Assembly (NCBI RefSeq): GCF_901933205.1 | Contig: NC_044577.1 | Span: 6,955,321 to 7,019,320, forward strand | Source: Camarhynchus parvulus | Lineage: Eukaryota; Chordata; Aves; Passeriformes; Thraupidae | DNA length: 64,000 nt | Direction of reading: 5' to 3' | Shown: piece after piece, positions 39,886 through 53,457 of the stretch | How positions within the stretch are numbered: the stretch's first letter is position 1 | Layout: each line of letters begins with the position of its first letter | The notes under the pieces: generated by a model | What the model was told of the DNA's origin: nothing | The model's database searches: none | Seen by the model: the letters and a program-made list of their open reading frames with translations, nothing else | Made by a program: the position numbers and the translations under genes

Positions 39886-41929
39886 TTGCCAAAAAAGGTT
39901 GTCAATAGCCTGAATACAGGTAATCAGTGACTGAAAAAGCTAACAAACAAAAATCTGATGGATTTTGTTCCTTTGTTTGTCTTTCTTCCCAGCTGCCCTC
40001 CCCAAAACACAAATGTTGTTGGTGGGGTGTTTGGAAGGAATCCCACCCTGTGCCTGTTCAGCGCTTGCTTGGGTTAATTCCATCCTGCTGTTGGTGCTGC
40101 TCCTCAAAAATACTTGTTTTGTTCTTTGCTCATTAGAAATACTGAGTGGCTTGCACTTTGCTGCATTTATAGAGCTGTACTTTCTCCAGGAGTGTACAGA
40201 TGAATCAAATTAGGAGAGGCCACCTCAAACAGGTTTGTGAGACAGCTCTGTAGTGCTTTGTAGTGGAGGTGTAGACAGAGGAGTTTCACAGCCGCCCTCT
40301 ACCTAACCCTCAATCTGGTTTTTAACTGCAACTCTCTTCCATATTTCTGAGTCATGGCCAAGCCAATCCACCTGTGGTCAGCAGCTCAGTGGCTGTGCAT
40401 TGCAGGTGTTATTTATAAGGTAATTTTTTTTTGTCTGATACTGGTTAAATGATACGTGAAATTGAGAAATTAATTCTCAACTTTCAAATGCAACCTGTTG
40501 CCACTTTTTATTTTCACTTATAGGGAAATGATGGGAACATTAACATTTTGGTCTGTTAAAAACCCCCTTAAATTAAAAGATACCAGACCTTCATACCCAA
40601 GTAAGTCATGTTTCAGTGATGCAGAATAACAGAAAATAAAGGCTTGCTGTGTTACATTTTTTTTTTTACATTAGGACATTTTTTGGAAAAAATATTGAAG
40701 TGTCTCTCTGAAGTTTGTCACACCTACATAATAAGACAATTTTGAGAAAAAAATATTAAAAAAGCAGGAACTTGAAGACTTAACAGTATTTAAAATTAAA
40801 TTTTTAGCTTCTGCTGTGAGGTTCATGGCTCTGTGGTGGCAAGTAGAGATTCTGTCACAGGCTCTCTTCCTCATTCTGCCTGCATCTCTTGCATTTTGAG
40901 CAGGTTTTATTTTCCTGGGTGAATTTAATGCTTTTTGCAGAGTTGCTGCTCTGACAGTACCTCTCTGGCGTGTCCATTATCATGTGCTTGCTCTGCCATA
41001 GTGGACATTAATATGCAAGAGCCTTTAAAAAGCATTTGTGGCAGAGTGCTCCTGCAGCTCTGGCAGCAGTGTCAGCAGCTCGGGTGAGGTGACAGCCCGA
41101 GGGGTGGCTGTTCTGTGACAGAGCTCTCTGCCACCTTTAAATAACTGCCATGGCTCGATGCTTTTGCAATTTTCCCTCGCTAAGGCACTGTGTGTTTGAA
41201 TTGCCATTCACCCAGTGTTCCAACAGATCCCTGAGCAAGTGTTGATCTAAAACTGCCAGTCTTAAAACTCCATTTATTCCTCCCTTCTGCTGAGGAGTTA
41301 AAAGTTAAAACATGCCTCTGAATATTCTTCTGCACCTCTTGATTGTTCTGCTTTGTGGGTGTTCACTCAAAACACAGAGTGTGTTTCCAGCTGTTGGCTT
41401 CCCTGTACCCAATACACGCTGGTAAATCTGGTCTCTCCAGTGTTCCATCCTTGAGCGCTAAATGGTGTCAGAAATGTCTTCTCCTGAACATCAGTCTGTG
41501 TCTCTGCCCTCCCATCTCTAAAATGAAAGGGAGCTATGAAGGTGGCAGGTCTTTATTATGTGATTAAAGAAGGTGTTAATACTGTGATAATCGCAGCTCT
41601 ATGGATATTTAAGAACTGATAGCTAAGCCAGGTGATTTTCTAGTAAGTCAATTGCTATTCACCCTACAGAAATGATTTACTGCAGTTTAGAGAATTTCTG
41701 TTAATCAGATAAACCATCTTAATTGCAGTGATAATGGCTTACTGACAAGTACAAGGTAAAACATGGAATTTTAACCTTGAGTCAAAGTGGCAATTAGTTA
41801 CATAGTTAAAGGCAAGTCTATAATTTTTATTTCTCTGCTTTGGAGAGTGGATCTCATTGCTTGTAAAAATATCCCTAAATGATAACGTGATGAGACTGAC
41901 TTTTTATTTGCCAATAACACCAGACTCTT

Positions 41930-42440
41930 TTGTTGTACACCTTGGAGTGCGCTCAGTCGTCCTTTGTGCTCAGATTTCGATGCTGCTGGGTAGATATCTT
42001 TTTACCAGCAGAAAAGCACCTTATTAACTCTTGCTGATGAAGATGCGCAGATCTCTGGCTAGCAGTCTATTTAATAAAGATAGTTCTCAAAATTAACTTT
42101 TCTGACAAGGGGAGATAGCAGTGTCTGCCAGCAACATTGCATTTATCACCAAGGAAATTCTATAGGATTTGGTTACTGACTTTTTGAGCCTTCAGAAGGT
42201 ACCAATTTGAAATGATCACAATACAGAGAAGTAAAAACAAGTATCAAAGGATGATTCTTTGTGTGAGTTGAAAAATCATTTTGACTTGGAGATGAAAAGT
42301 GCAGATCTGCTAATGCAATGAAATATTAATTGATGATTTTGATCAGCATATTGTAAGGAGTACTCGCGAAACAGGCAGATCAATAGATGTAAATGTCACA
42401 AGTGAGTTGTTCATTACCCTGAGCAAAACAAACATTTGTT
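41930..42440. promoter_or_regulatory. Candidate conserved non-coding element (enhancer-like)
   Basis: CpG-retaining sequence (GAGTGCGCTCAGTCGTCC, ATTTCGATG, AGATGCGCAG, ACTCGCGAAAC) is combined with homeodomain-like cores (GCTAATGCAATG, ATATTAATTGATGATTTTGATC) and ACAAACATTTGTTTTC (FOX/SOX-like inverted cores). This is the longest such cluster in the window. The call is inferred from texture only. Confidence 0.3.
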
Positions 42441-45400
42441 TTCATGTGAATGAATATTCAGTGCTGGAAACCTTGGACGTAGTGCTGGAATACAGCTGTG
42501 TACAAAAAAGAGGCCCAAACCGCCCTATTCAAAGTGAGCTGTGAGAGTTGAAGGTGATATGTAGGTGAGAATTCAGGGCAGAACTGTGTATCTCATAAAA
42601 AGTAACCTAAGAGAGGATACCCAGCTAACTTTTACTAGATTTTCCATGTGTTTGCTCCCTTTTGCCTTAGCCAAAAAAAGCAGAAAAGAAAACTTTCAAA
42701 GGCACCATCCTTTTGCCAGGAAGCTTTGTAACAGGGCAAGCCTCTACTTGGATCATGTATTCAGACCAATCTGCAAGGTCTTTATCTTGCTAATATTTTG
42801 AATAGTCCAGTGGCTGGCAAGATAGTGACTTAATATCATAAAATAGAGATAAAACCACAATTAATCCAAAGTTACACAATAGTCACAAATAGGTGAAGAA
42901 AGTGGAATAGTAAATGTATGCTTGTTTCCTAAAGCAGATAATTGAGCAGATTTAAAGGTATGGTGGTGAATTGCTCCTCCTTTTATTTCAGGCATTTAGA
43001 GGAAAAGCTCTTGGTTTTAAATTTCTTAGATGAAAAATAAGAGTATTATTTGTCCAGGACCTTGCATGAGTGAACTATCCCCTGTTCATAGAGCAACAGC
43101 AGGGAATATGAGCTGTCCTCAATATCAAACAGATTAATTTCAGTTTGGATGGTCAGCTAAGACCATTTGAAAGATGGAATACCTATTTCTGTCAAGGAAG
43201 GCATAGCATGTCACAGTTGTAAACAAAGTGAAGTAAAAGGAGCAGAGGTTTGGCAGCGAGATGGGGAATTTCCATCCACAAATACCCTGTAGTCCCTCAT
43301 GGCTCCAGTACTCCCAGCTTCCAACATTGCTCCCTCTTCAGATTCTTTTCAGTTTATCAAGGCATGGATTTTCACATGTAATTTTCTCTAGCTTAAGTAA
43401 TGCTTTCTGCTTTCAGTTTGCAAGGAAACTGCTATTAGTCACTTTTATTTTAATATCTCCCCACCCACCCACACACATGTTTTTTTCTCTATATTTAGAA
43501 ATTTGTGTTGCAGTTTACCTTGTTCTTTACACTGAAGTTTCTATCTTCAAGAAATAAGGTTTTTCTCAGGTGATCTCGATGCTACTGTTCTTTGGCTGTG
43601 TCCCTTTTCTTGTTCTAAAAGCAGAGTCCAAGATGTAAGAATTCAGTAGCAGTCCTTTCTGTCCACCTGCAGGAGACAGAGGAGAGTGCACATCTGTGTA
43701 TGTGCCTATATAGGTAAAGCAATTTCCAAAGAAGAAGGAGCTTTACTTGAGTTTTCTTGCATATGTTTTCTGTTAAAATAGAATGGGTTTTAGACAAGTG
43801 TGGGAAAGGAAACTATAGCTAAAGATTTGATGTGTTTGAGCAGAATATTTATAACACTGGCCTGTAATGACTATTCCCTGTTTAAGAAATCCTCATATGT
43901 TTCTGCATTTCTCATTATTATCTTTGTGCTCATTTTTTACAAAAAAAATATTGCAACTGCAGTAGAAGTAAGACTGTTTAGGATGGTAATTTCACACAAG
44001 CTTAGTTTTTTTCAGTACTCCTAGCTATTTCTTTTCAAATTAACTGTGAAACACATAAATACCAGTAGAAATGCACAGCTTGCTCTCTTGAATTGTCATT
44101 ATTTGACTGTAAAACAACATTAGAGCAGTATTGGAAAAGCAGTATTGACACAGTATCTGTGAAGTTGTGTTTGTATACAAATCCAAAACATCAAGTAATT
44201 TAATTTTCTTTGGTGACTTCTAGTAGTACTTGCATGTGATTGTCCTGGAAGTAGCTTAAGGAATCTGAACTGTTACTGTTGATTCATAAATTCAGCAATG
44301 CCAGTGTATGTTGTTGGGGAAGGAGTAGGGGAGATGACCCTGTGGTTTGGTGTAATTTTGGGATACAGGCTGAAGTTTCACAGTGATGCTTTTGTTTCAT
44401 CAGCTGATTGCTGGGTTTGGCTTTTGAAAAAAGCATTTTCTCAAGTGCATGAGTGCACTTTGTGATCTGTGATTTCCCCCTCAAACAGAGAGTTGATAAC
44501 TGTGTAGGAGAAGATTCTGTCTGGCTTGTGTGTTACTGGGGTATCATGAAGGAGTCAGAGGAGCTGTGCTGTAAATTCAGGAGCACAGCTTTTAGCCCTG
44601 AGCTGTTCTTCCCAAGGACATCAGCCAGCTCTGGGTGCTCAGGTGCCTTGTGCCAGCTGGTAGGGACAGATGTTAAAGATGTTCAAGATCTATGAACAGA
44701 GTTTAAGTTCAGTTAGCCTGCAGTCTTCACCTGCACAAACAGATTTGAGAATCTCACTCAAAAGGCATTGATACACTGAATTCATACAGCGAGTTCTTGA
44801 ACCTTGGTAGTGAAGCTTAAGTTTATTAGAGGACTGAGCTGCTGCAAAACTGTCATAGTTTTGCCTCAGTGTTTGCAAATCTAGTCACTGTACCCAGAGC
44901 CATAGACCAGACTTGATATCTCAGAGCTGTTAAAAAAAAAAAGGGGGAATGAAATGCCTGGCACAGGCATTTAAGCTATTCAGTATGAAACTCTGGCATG
45001 GGTCCATTTCCATTTTTTGAAACATTGTACTTCCAAACTTTGACGTTTGGTGTTTTCTGATTTTTTATTTTGTGTGTGTGTGGTGTTTTGGGGTTATTTT
45101 TCTCTTTTCTGCCTGTGTTCCAACTTCTCCCAGGTTTCAAGAGGGTAACTTAAACATTTTCTTTCTTTGACAACATAAGAGGTTTTAGTGCCTACTTTTC
45201 ACATCCCTCTTCTTTTGCATCCAGTCATCAAGCTATGGACTCTGCCACAGAATGTGATGTTAGCAGGTGCCTAAATTACCTCCCAACACTCAGGAGGATG
45301 CTTCTCTCAGGAGGATTTTTCTCTCTCTCCTCTGGTTCTGGAGGTTCAGCCCAGACTGATGCCTGCCTGGGGACAGAGCTGCTGTGTGTCATGGTTTAAT

Positions 45401-45999
45401 ATGCTTGTGAAGGGTGGGACAAGGCAGTCTTTCATTACCAAATATTGAAGTTGCCTCACTGAGGGTTTTAAACCATGTGAAGCTGAACAAACTGTGAACA
45501 TGACTTGCAGCACGTTTCCACCACATGGATGTTACCTGGAGCAGGGACTGGAACTGTCCCAGTCCCAGCAGCCAGTACCATTCTGTGTGTGATGTGACCA
45601 GTGTTTCAGTATAAACCTCATGGTCTCTCATGTTCTTAAAAACTTACATCTTCTCCTTATCCTAACTGTAATAGAAGATACAGCTAGAACTTGCTAGTTT
45701 AGAAACTCTGTTATGTATTAGTCTGGATTTCAGTATTTTCCACCAAATTACTCTAGGATGGATTACTTGCCAAAATCTTGAAATAAGATTAGTGATAGGG
45801 TGCAAAACCTGAATGTTTCTCCTGAATAGACACTGTAATGAACTATTTGAATATACACTGGATCTGAAAGACAGAGGTGAGGAGGTTAATTTGTCATAAA
45901 TATGATTTTAGTTCCCACGCTTTTGTGCACTTGCATATCTTTGCTTTTAACTTCATACCACCACCTTACCAAAATGGTTGGGCTCTTCAGACTGTATTC

Positions 46000-46430
46000 A
46001 GATAACCTAAAGTAATGTAATGTGATAAATCCGAAAACCCAATATAATAATCTTGTTTTTCAAGATACTCTCTCTGAGATTCATTTAGTACAAGTGAGAA
46101 AGCGAATTTTGCCAACTTTCCTCAATTTTGAAAACTGTTGAAATCACTTAATAAAGCCCATCTGATCTGTATAAATGAAACTTAATACTGTCCTTGAGGC
46201 TAACCAGTTCAAGTGAGGAATCTGAATGCATTAATATTAATGAGGAATCTATTGATTTTAATAGTAAGAGATTGTGTTCAGTTTCACGGATTTTAATTCT
46301 TTGTGAAGTGAATGACACTTCTTAAACTCTCGTTAAGCGAATGCCATTGTTTCAGAAGTATGTAATATGTTCATAAATTGATTATGAGAAACTAAATTAT
46401 TAGGAATTTTTATGATAGTGATATTTTTTT
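46000..46430. promoter_or_regulatory. Candidate conserved non-coding element
   Basis: This block has TGCATTAATATTAATGAGG, ATTGATTTTAATAG, ATAAATTGATTATG and a few retained CpGs (AAATCCG, AAGCGAATTTTG, CTCGTTAAGCGAATG) in non-repetitive sequence. The sequence AAGCGAAT occurs twice, about 235 bp apart. Confidence 0.25.
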
Positions 46431-48329
46431 ATCATGTAGCCTTTAGCACTGGAGCTGAATGCTGGTAGGAATTGGACTGTAAGGGACAAGAAAGCCAGCA
46501 TTTATAGCCTGCATAGCAGTTCTTTATGCTTAGAGTTTATACAGAGTTCTGGTTCCCCTTTGAGGGACAGCTGTGGGACAAGGGACCCCAAATTAAATTA
46601 CAGAAGTATGGACTTGAAGTCCAGCAGATGCATTAGATTTAAATAATAACATACAGTATGCCTCATTTCTGTAAGAGGATGATCTCAGCTGATTTTGTAT
46701 CAATCTTTTACTTTAAAAAAACATACCTGAATAAAAATAAAAGCCCCAAACCTTTTGCAATTAGAAGCAAAAACCCAAACTCATTTCAGTGACTTAGGAA
46801 ACTATTTGGAATGTCGTAGTTCAGATCCCTTGAGGAAAAGGTGATTATATTTTTCATTTTGCATTTATAAATAGGAATGAGCCTGTTGAGAGGACTGTAG
46901 CAAAGAAAATATCTAGTGTGAGCTGTACAGGAGTAACAAAAATACAGGAGCATGTGTGGAGAGATGAAGACACATCTCATTCTTCTCTTGCAGGTTGTTG
47001 CCTGGTACCTACCCAGAATTTTCTTGGTTGCTTTTGTCTAAACAGACATCTGGGGCTTTCTCTTCATCTTAATCATCTTTGGAACATCAGTAATCAGCTT
47101 TTGAACTTCAATTAAGGTTAATGCACATTGAGGAGAGCACATGAAGTGGTCTCCTGGGACCTGTTGAACATATGTGCACAATGGTTTGTCTGATGCACTT
47201 TTCAGGATTGGCCAAGAATACTTTGGTAGAGGAGAAAAATGATGTCTTTAGTTAAAGTCTTGTGCCTCTATAACAGATCTGCTAAATATGATGAGTTTTT
47301 ACTCCAAGTGGATCTAAACCTATTTCTGTAATTGGTGTGCTTTGTTTGGAGATTTACCTTCAGAATACATAATGAGCCTTTTGGTCTCTGCCTTTTCTGT
47401 CAGCAGCACTTTTTACAATGTGATTATGAAAATGCAGTGAATGCAGTAAATATAACTGGAAAAAAAATCAGAAGGTTAACAAAAATTTGTTGCTGTTTTG
47501 AGACCTGAAAGTTTCAAATACATTCCCTCCCCCTTAAAAAAAATGAGAGGGTTTGAAAATCATCTGCCAGTAATTAAATAAATAAGTTATCCAGATTGCT
47601 GTAGAGCAGTAAGCTCTTATAGAAGAGAAACGGTGATGCCAGCATGGAAGTAACCATACTCTGTGTCAGGGAATACCTTTATTTGACTGTATCTATCCAT
47701 TCAAGCCAGGACTGTGTGTGAAATTCTGAAAAATTACTCCTCCTGTGAGTCAAAAGCTCAGGTGCCCAGTAATCCTTTCCACCAGAACTGGGTTATTTTT
47801 AAGAGCTGTTCTGTGTTTACCTGTCTGTGGTAGACCCCAGTGATGAACTCTGTTGCTGTTAAAAACAGAGCACTCACAAAGCTCCCCAGGTGCTCAATCA
47901 TCCATCTGAAAGTAGTGGGACAGGCAGAAATCTTGTTCTGATTCCGTCTAGCTGATCAAATGGCTAATGGGATGTGAAATACAGAATACTCTTGTCTGCA
48001 AGATGTTTGCCATCTGTCTGTCCTCTGGGATCAGATGAAGGTGTCTGAGCTCTTTGGGAGAGAAAAAAAACACATAAAGCCTTTCGGCTGGCTCTGAGCA
48101 TCTGACATTTGTAAGTTCTTCTACAGTGCAGTAAAAATGTGAAATCCTTCACATTTGACTCACTGGTGCTTGTGGACTGCAGGAAAAAGAAAGCTCCTCT
48201 CTTATATCTTGTTATGGTTATTTAGTCATAATGAACCAAATAATAGAAAATAGAAATAATAGAACTGGTTTCTGCAGAAAAGGGTGCTCTTGTGTTTGCA
48301 ATGACTCTTGTTGTTTGGACAGTATAAAC

Positions 48330-48600
48330 TTCAGTTGGTTCAATGAGTCATGTAATCCGCTAATATGTATCAACATAATTAAGCATAATTAAAAAATTAT
48401 TGTTTACCAGTAAATACGCTGAGAAGTGCAATATTTTCTAAAATTACATTGTTCCTAATGCTTTAAAGACATCTAGAGAGCTATTTTTGTGGAACAAATA
48501 TATTTTCTATTTGTCTGGGGTTTTTAAAGGTCATTCCATTATCAGCTTGTCTGAGGATTTATTGGTGCTTGCAACAATTATAAACACATTTTCTTCATAG
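48330..48600. promoter_or_regulatory. Candidate conserved non-coding element
   Basis: AT-rich but non-repetitive sequence with ATGAGTCATG (AP-1 type TGAGTCA), TAATCCGCTAATATG, ATAATTAAGCATAATTAAAAAATTATTG and GCAACAATTATAAAC. Low-confidence call from motif density. Confidence 0.22.
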
Positions 48601-51600
48601 TTCTCTTTCAATACTGAAGTTTATTCTTGCTATACTTATTGATGTTGGTATTTCTTCTTGCTGTAAAACAAAAGTTAGTGATCACCTTGCTTAAGGAATT
48701 GTTTTTGCTGTCAGCTGAGTGATTTCCCCTTGTTGCCTGTTTACTCATCTTTATTTTCATTTTTTTCCTATTGAAAGGAACAGATTGTTTTAAAAAATGG
48801 AAGAGTAAAAAATCACCTAGAAAAGTTTTGTGAAAACTACTATGAAATGCATGAGTTTCATATAGATTTTCTCTTCCTGGCCTCTCTTTGATATTGATAT
48901 TTATAGCAAAACACTACTGTCTCCTTGTCCTTGGTTTGTGCAAATACTTTTTGGCAGATCTGCTGCATGAGAAATGCTTTACCTGCAGTCTGAAAGACTC
49001 CTTGCTGTGGGCTGGAAAGTACTTGCCACAACAGTACTAGGCTTGTACTGCTTGAGAGAGGGGAAGAAAAAGGGAATATGTGCGACTCTTGTACCCTCCT
49101 GGTGGTTTCAGGAGCTTGGGAGAGCACGGTGATCTCAGTCAGACCACAGGAAGGTCTTCAGCCTCCACACTGGGGTGTTCCTGCCCATTCCACTCACAGA
49201 AGGACAATCAGTGTGTTGGAAGGTGAGCTCTTTTCTAGGGCTGTGGCTTCCAGCTGTTTTGGTGTTTGTCCAGAGCATTTCTGTCTTCCCTTCACTCGCA
49301 CCCAGTGAGCCCCAGTGACACCTCTGGGCACTGCACTCACACACTGCAGGCTCCAGGGCCAGCAGAGCTGTTTGGGCTCTGTGCCCTTGGGAATTCTGTC
49401 ATCTCAACAGCAGTGCCTGCTTTGGTGATGGGAAGATGTGAATTTCAGATAGAAGACCAGCTCTTTTCCAGTCTGCCCTGCCCCATCCTCTGCAAAGTTG
49501 AAGAACTGCAATAAGTAATTTTGTGTTTCTGCAGATTCACCTTCGGGAGGAATGTATGGCTGCCACTTGGCTCTGGCTAATTAATGTCTTTGGAAATGCG
49601 GGGATGAGTAAAACTTTGAAAGTAAAGTTTTCTGGTGACTGAATGTTTTCCTTTATACTCCATTTGTACTTCTGTGAATTGTAAAGCACAAGTGTAGGCC
49701 AAGAACTTCAGTTGACAGAAAGATTTTCAATTTTGGTGAAACCGATAGAGCTGTGTCATTTTTAAGATATTTTTCCTGCAAGTTTTTGTAGTGCTAAATT
49801 CTATTTACATGCTCTTGTAGTTTACAGCCCTACAGGTTGTCCTATTATTGTTTATAAATATAAAGGGCATATGTGTTTTCATAACAATGATTGAAATTGC
49901 TTGCTGCTCTCCTAGCATGACAGTGCAAGTTTGGGTCTGCACCAAAATATGTTCATTGATGTGTCATTTCTTAATGATTTTACTGTTTCAGAGGAAAAAG
50001 GATTGTGGCAAGTTCATGTTTTAGTTACCTTCGTACAAAAGGAAGGGAAAGTGCCTCCTGGTGTTAAGATGTTTCCTTTGGTTTGTGTATTACTCAATGC
50101 AGTCTTGTATTATGGTAATTTTTTTTTCGTCTGTTATGCCCCATGTTATATTAGGGCAATATTTTCATGGAGTTTTTGGTCTAAATCAGAAAAATACTTA
50201 CAAAGCTGGTATTATATTCCAGTTTCTCATCTTTCCTTCAAATAACTTTATAAGCCTAAGTTTCATTTCAAGTCAATGAATCACACATTCCTGTGTGCTG
50301 CAGCCCTTACAAAACAGGCTTTTAAGACATTTTGTGCTTCATTCTTTAAGGAATGTTACCCAGTGTGCTTTAAAGGCTGGGATCTGGGAGGGGGAAGAGT
50401 CTGAATCTTCATGTCTTCTGAAGCTAAATCAGCCTTTGTAAGGAAACTGTGTGTGTGTGCAAGGGAAGGGACAGATTGAATTCTATTTTTTATTACAGGG
50501 AGTGGATGGGTACAAGTTGGACTTTTTAGGGAGGTTTTGTTGTCATTATTTGTAGAAGGAAAAAGAGGCATAAAATCCAAGACTAAGACCAGGTAATTGT
50601 TATAGCCCATGCCATTCCAAGGTACTGACTGGGGAGGAAACCCCAAATAAGTCCTCAGGAATATTTCTAAGAGGAAATAAGAGACAAAGGAGATGAGTTA
50701 CAGTCACAGCTTGTTTTTTCCCCTTCTTAAGTGTGTTCTCTTGGCTTGTCTGAGACAGCTCTAAATTTAGAAAAGACATCAAACCCCAGCACTCTGAAGG
50801 AGTCCGCAGGCGTGTGGAGACGCCTGTGTGAAAGTTTTTGTGTTGTTTGAGCAGGCAGGGAGGGCTGCAGCCCTTGTGCTGGTAGCTGGAAGGCTGCCAC
50901 TCCACTTCATTGTTCACTGCCTCTGCTGCATTAGGCAGATGAGACAGACACCAACGTGACTGTCAGTGTTAAAAAGTAATTACTCAGTAATCTCAGCTTC
51001 AGATCGTGCCACCCTTGCACTCCCCAGTCCAAACGCCTGCCAACACCAAGGCCACTTGTTTCCCCTTGCCATTCTGCACTTTCCTCCTTGCTGTGACAGG
51101 ACCTCCCTTGGTGAAAACCAAGGGGTTAATGACAGTGAAGAAAAAAGGAGAGGGTTGTTTGCTTTCTCTGTGACTGCTTTAAGTTGGATATGACAGCTTA
51201 AACACCCACCTGCCCAGGACATATGCCCATGTTGGTGTTCAGACCGTGGGTGTCATGTCTTCTGCTCAGGATTTTGTCTGTCATCAGAATATTTTAGTGT
51301 AATGAAATATTTTCTAAGCCTTTTCTCTCTTTTTTCTTTTTTGTTTCTTTTATCTCTGTCCTGGAGGAAACAACCTGATATTAACCAAATTTTCTCCAGT
51401 TTGTACCTGTCAGAAGTCTTCACAATTTTTCAGTTAACAGCTTTGTGGAATCCCATGCAGGTTTTGTTTCCCAGGAGGGTTTGGTTTCTGGACAAAGCTG
51501 AAGAAAACCCTTTGGAGTAAGGTGGAGAAACATTCTTTACCTAGGTGTGTCTTCCTGAGTGATGAGTAATGGAATGGCTTGGTCCACATTCCTATTCCCT

Positions 51601-51852
51601 AATGCCTCTGATTGTTACAACTGCTTTACCCTTGCAAGTCAAGTGGTTTATAGGCAGGACTCTACCCTTGTCCACAGGGCTCCCTACACCAGACTGGGAT
51701 TCTTTGACTTGCCCTCCTTTTGGCTCCTTACAGGCTTTTAACAGACTGGTCTGTTCCAGTGGTTTGGTGTGCTGAGATTTGTCAGAAACTCGACAGTTTC
51801 CTGCCAAAAACCCTATCTTCCATTACCATTGCTTGCTCCTAAGAGTTTTGTT

Positions 51853-51890
51853 CTTTGTCATTGGAATATCTGGATATTCCAATGACAAAG
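51853..51890. repeat. Perfect inverted repeat: 18-bp arms, 2-nt spacer
   Basis: The left arm 51853..51870 and the right arm 51873..51890 are exact reverse complements around a central TG. The whole 38-bp unit is almost a perfect palindrome and could extrude as a cruciform. As RNA, the two innermost base pairs would open to make a loop. The flanks show no further pairing. It lies about 2.8 kb upstream of the GULP1 start-codon exon. Confidence 0.95.
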
Positions 51891-53423
51891 GATATGTCTA
51901 AACATAACTTTGCTTTTCTGATTGAAAACTTCCCAGTGCTGTGTGTGACAGTCTGATAACCACCCTTGTGCCCCAAGCCCCACTGAGGAGATTGAAATGA
52001 ACCTGATGTTGTTTGGCTTGGTCTTTTGTTAATAGCAAAATTTTATGGAGCGTTTAATCAACTGCTTTTACAGCATCTGAGGGGTTGATGATGATGTTCA
52101 TATCAGAGTTTGAGGGAATTGTAAATGCAGTTACATGTAGCTAGTTCTGTTTCCCTATTCAATAACGTTTTCTGTGTGAAGTGGAAGAACACTGATTAAG
52201 TGTTTTGATATTGTATGGTGCCTAAACCACATCTGTATTTTGTTCTGCTGATGTTTTGTTGGAATTGAAATTAAGAACCTAGTTTTGGCAATACTGGCCA
52301 TTTTTAGCTAAGTAGTCAAAAAAATTTGGCTTTTATTAGCATGGGTCACTGATGTTAATATATCCTTGCTCACGAGGAAGAAACATTCACTTAGTTAGAC
52401 TGTGTTTTAAACAAAATACTTGAATGGTGAGCTCTAGAAATGTGGCCAGCCAGCTGCCCTGTATGTGCCTGCAGAGTTTCTAATTAGAAGATGCTCTATG
52501 CAGTAACCATCTCAAATATGTTCCTTAGCAGTCTCTTGGATGACTCAGGAATACACAAAAAAAGGCATTCCAAAAAGGGCATGTTATGATCCCATCATGG
52601 AGGAGAACTCAAGTGTTTGGTCTAGTGCTGTGCAAGACAACTGCCAGAGGTATCTTAGAGGGGAAAGGAAGTTTTTTTTACTCAAAACTGAGTGGTAATT
52701 CACAAGGGTGGACACCCTGAACAAAGTAGTGCTACTGCTTATATATGCTAAGCATATCTCATAGGGTTCCTGTGTAAACCTGTAAGCCAAACACACTTGT
52801 AGTTGCTTAAAAAGCTGGAATTCTAATGTTCTTCCTTATTACTTTATGTCAACTGAGTTAATTGTCCTCACACTGGTGAAAGCCCCACACTGCCTGCCCT
52901 ACCAGGAGAGCTACTCGTGCATTCTCAGCTTTTGGGGTCCCTGATGTGTGCTGGAATTCCCCCACCAATGCCACTGCCCTTTTCAGGGATGCTGCTACAA
53001 CCATTCCTGGGACACCCTCATGGGTGTTTTTGGTTTCACTGCCCCCTGTGTACCCCAGCTGTTGTGTGGTGCTGAGGACAGTGAGGGCAGGGGATGGCTC
53101 TGGGGTGGGTGAGGCTTCCCCAGTCCTGCTGTTTGAGCTGCTGGGCACCAAATGTAGTCTGGGCTTTGCATCGAAATCATGGCATGGAAACTGCATGGGT
53201 AACTCCTGCCTGTGCTGATTGTCGTGCCCTCCCTTCTTAAATGCTCAGTAAATCTGTAAAACACTGGTCTGGTACCTGTGCTTTAAGGAAAAAATGGTTG
53301 GTTTTATGTCCAGTGTGCTGTGTGAGTTTAGTTAAAGAGGAATTGCCCCTCCATTTCACAGGACTCTGTGGAGAAGTCCTGCTGCATCAGTGACTAGTGG
53401 AAAATAAAACTGAGGTTTTGATA

Positions 53424-53457
53424 TTGTGGTTTGTTGGTTTTTTGTTGTTTTTTTTTC
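53424..53457. repeat. T/G-rich low-complexity tract
   Basis: Irregular TTGTTGG and TTGTTGTTT runs end in a T homopolymer. It is a degenerate simple repeat. Confidence 0.8.

Noticed and set aside
45384..45477. TGTGTCATGGTTTAA, similar to the start of some avian LTRs, with an inverted TTAAACCATG copy 80 bp on
   Set aside because: Similarity stops after about 15 bases, and there is no LTR body, polyadenylation region or target-site duplication.
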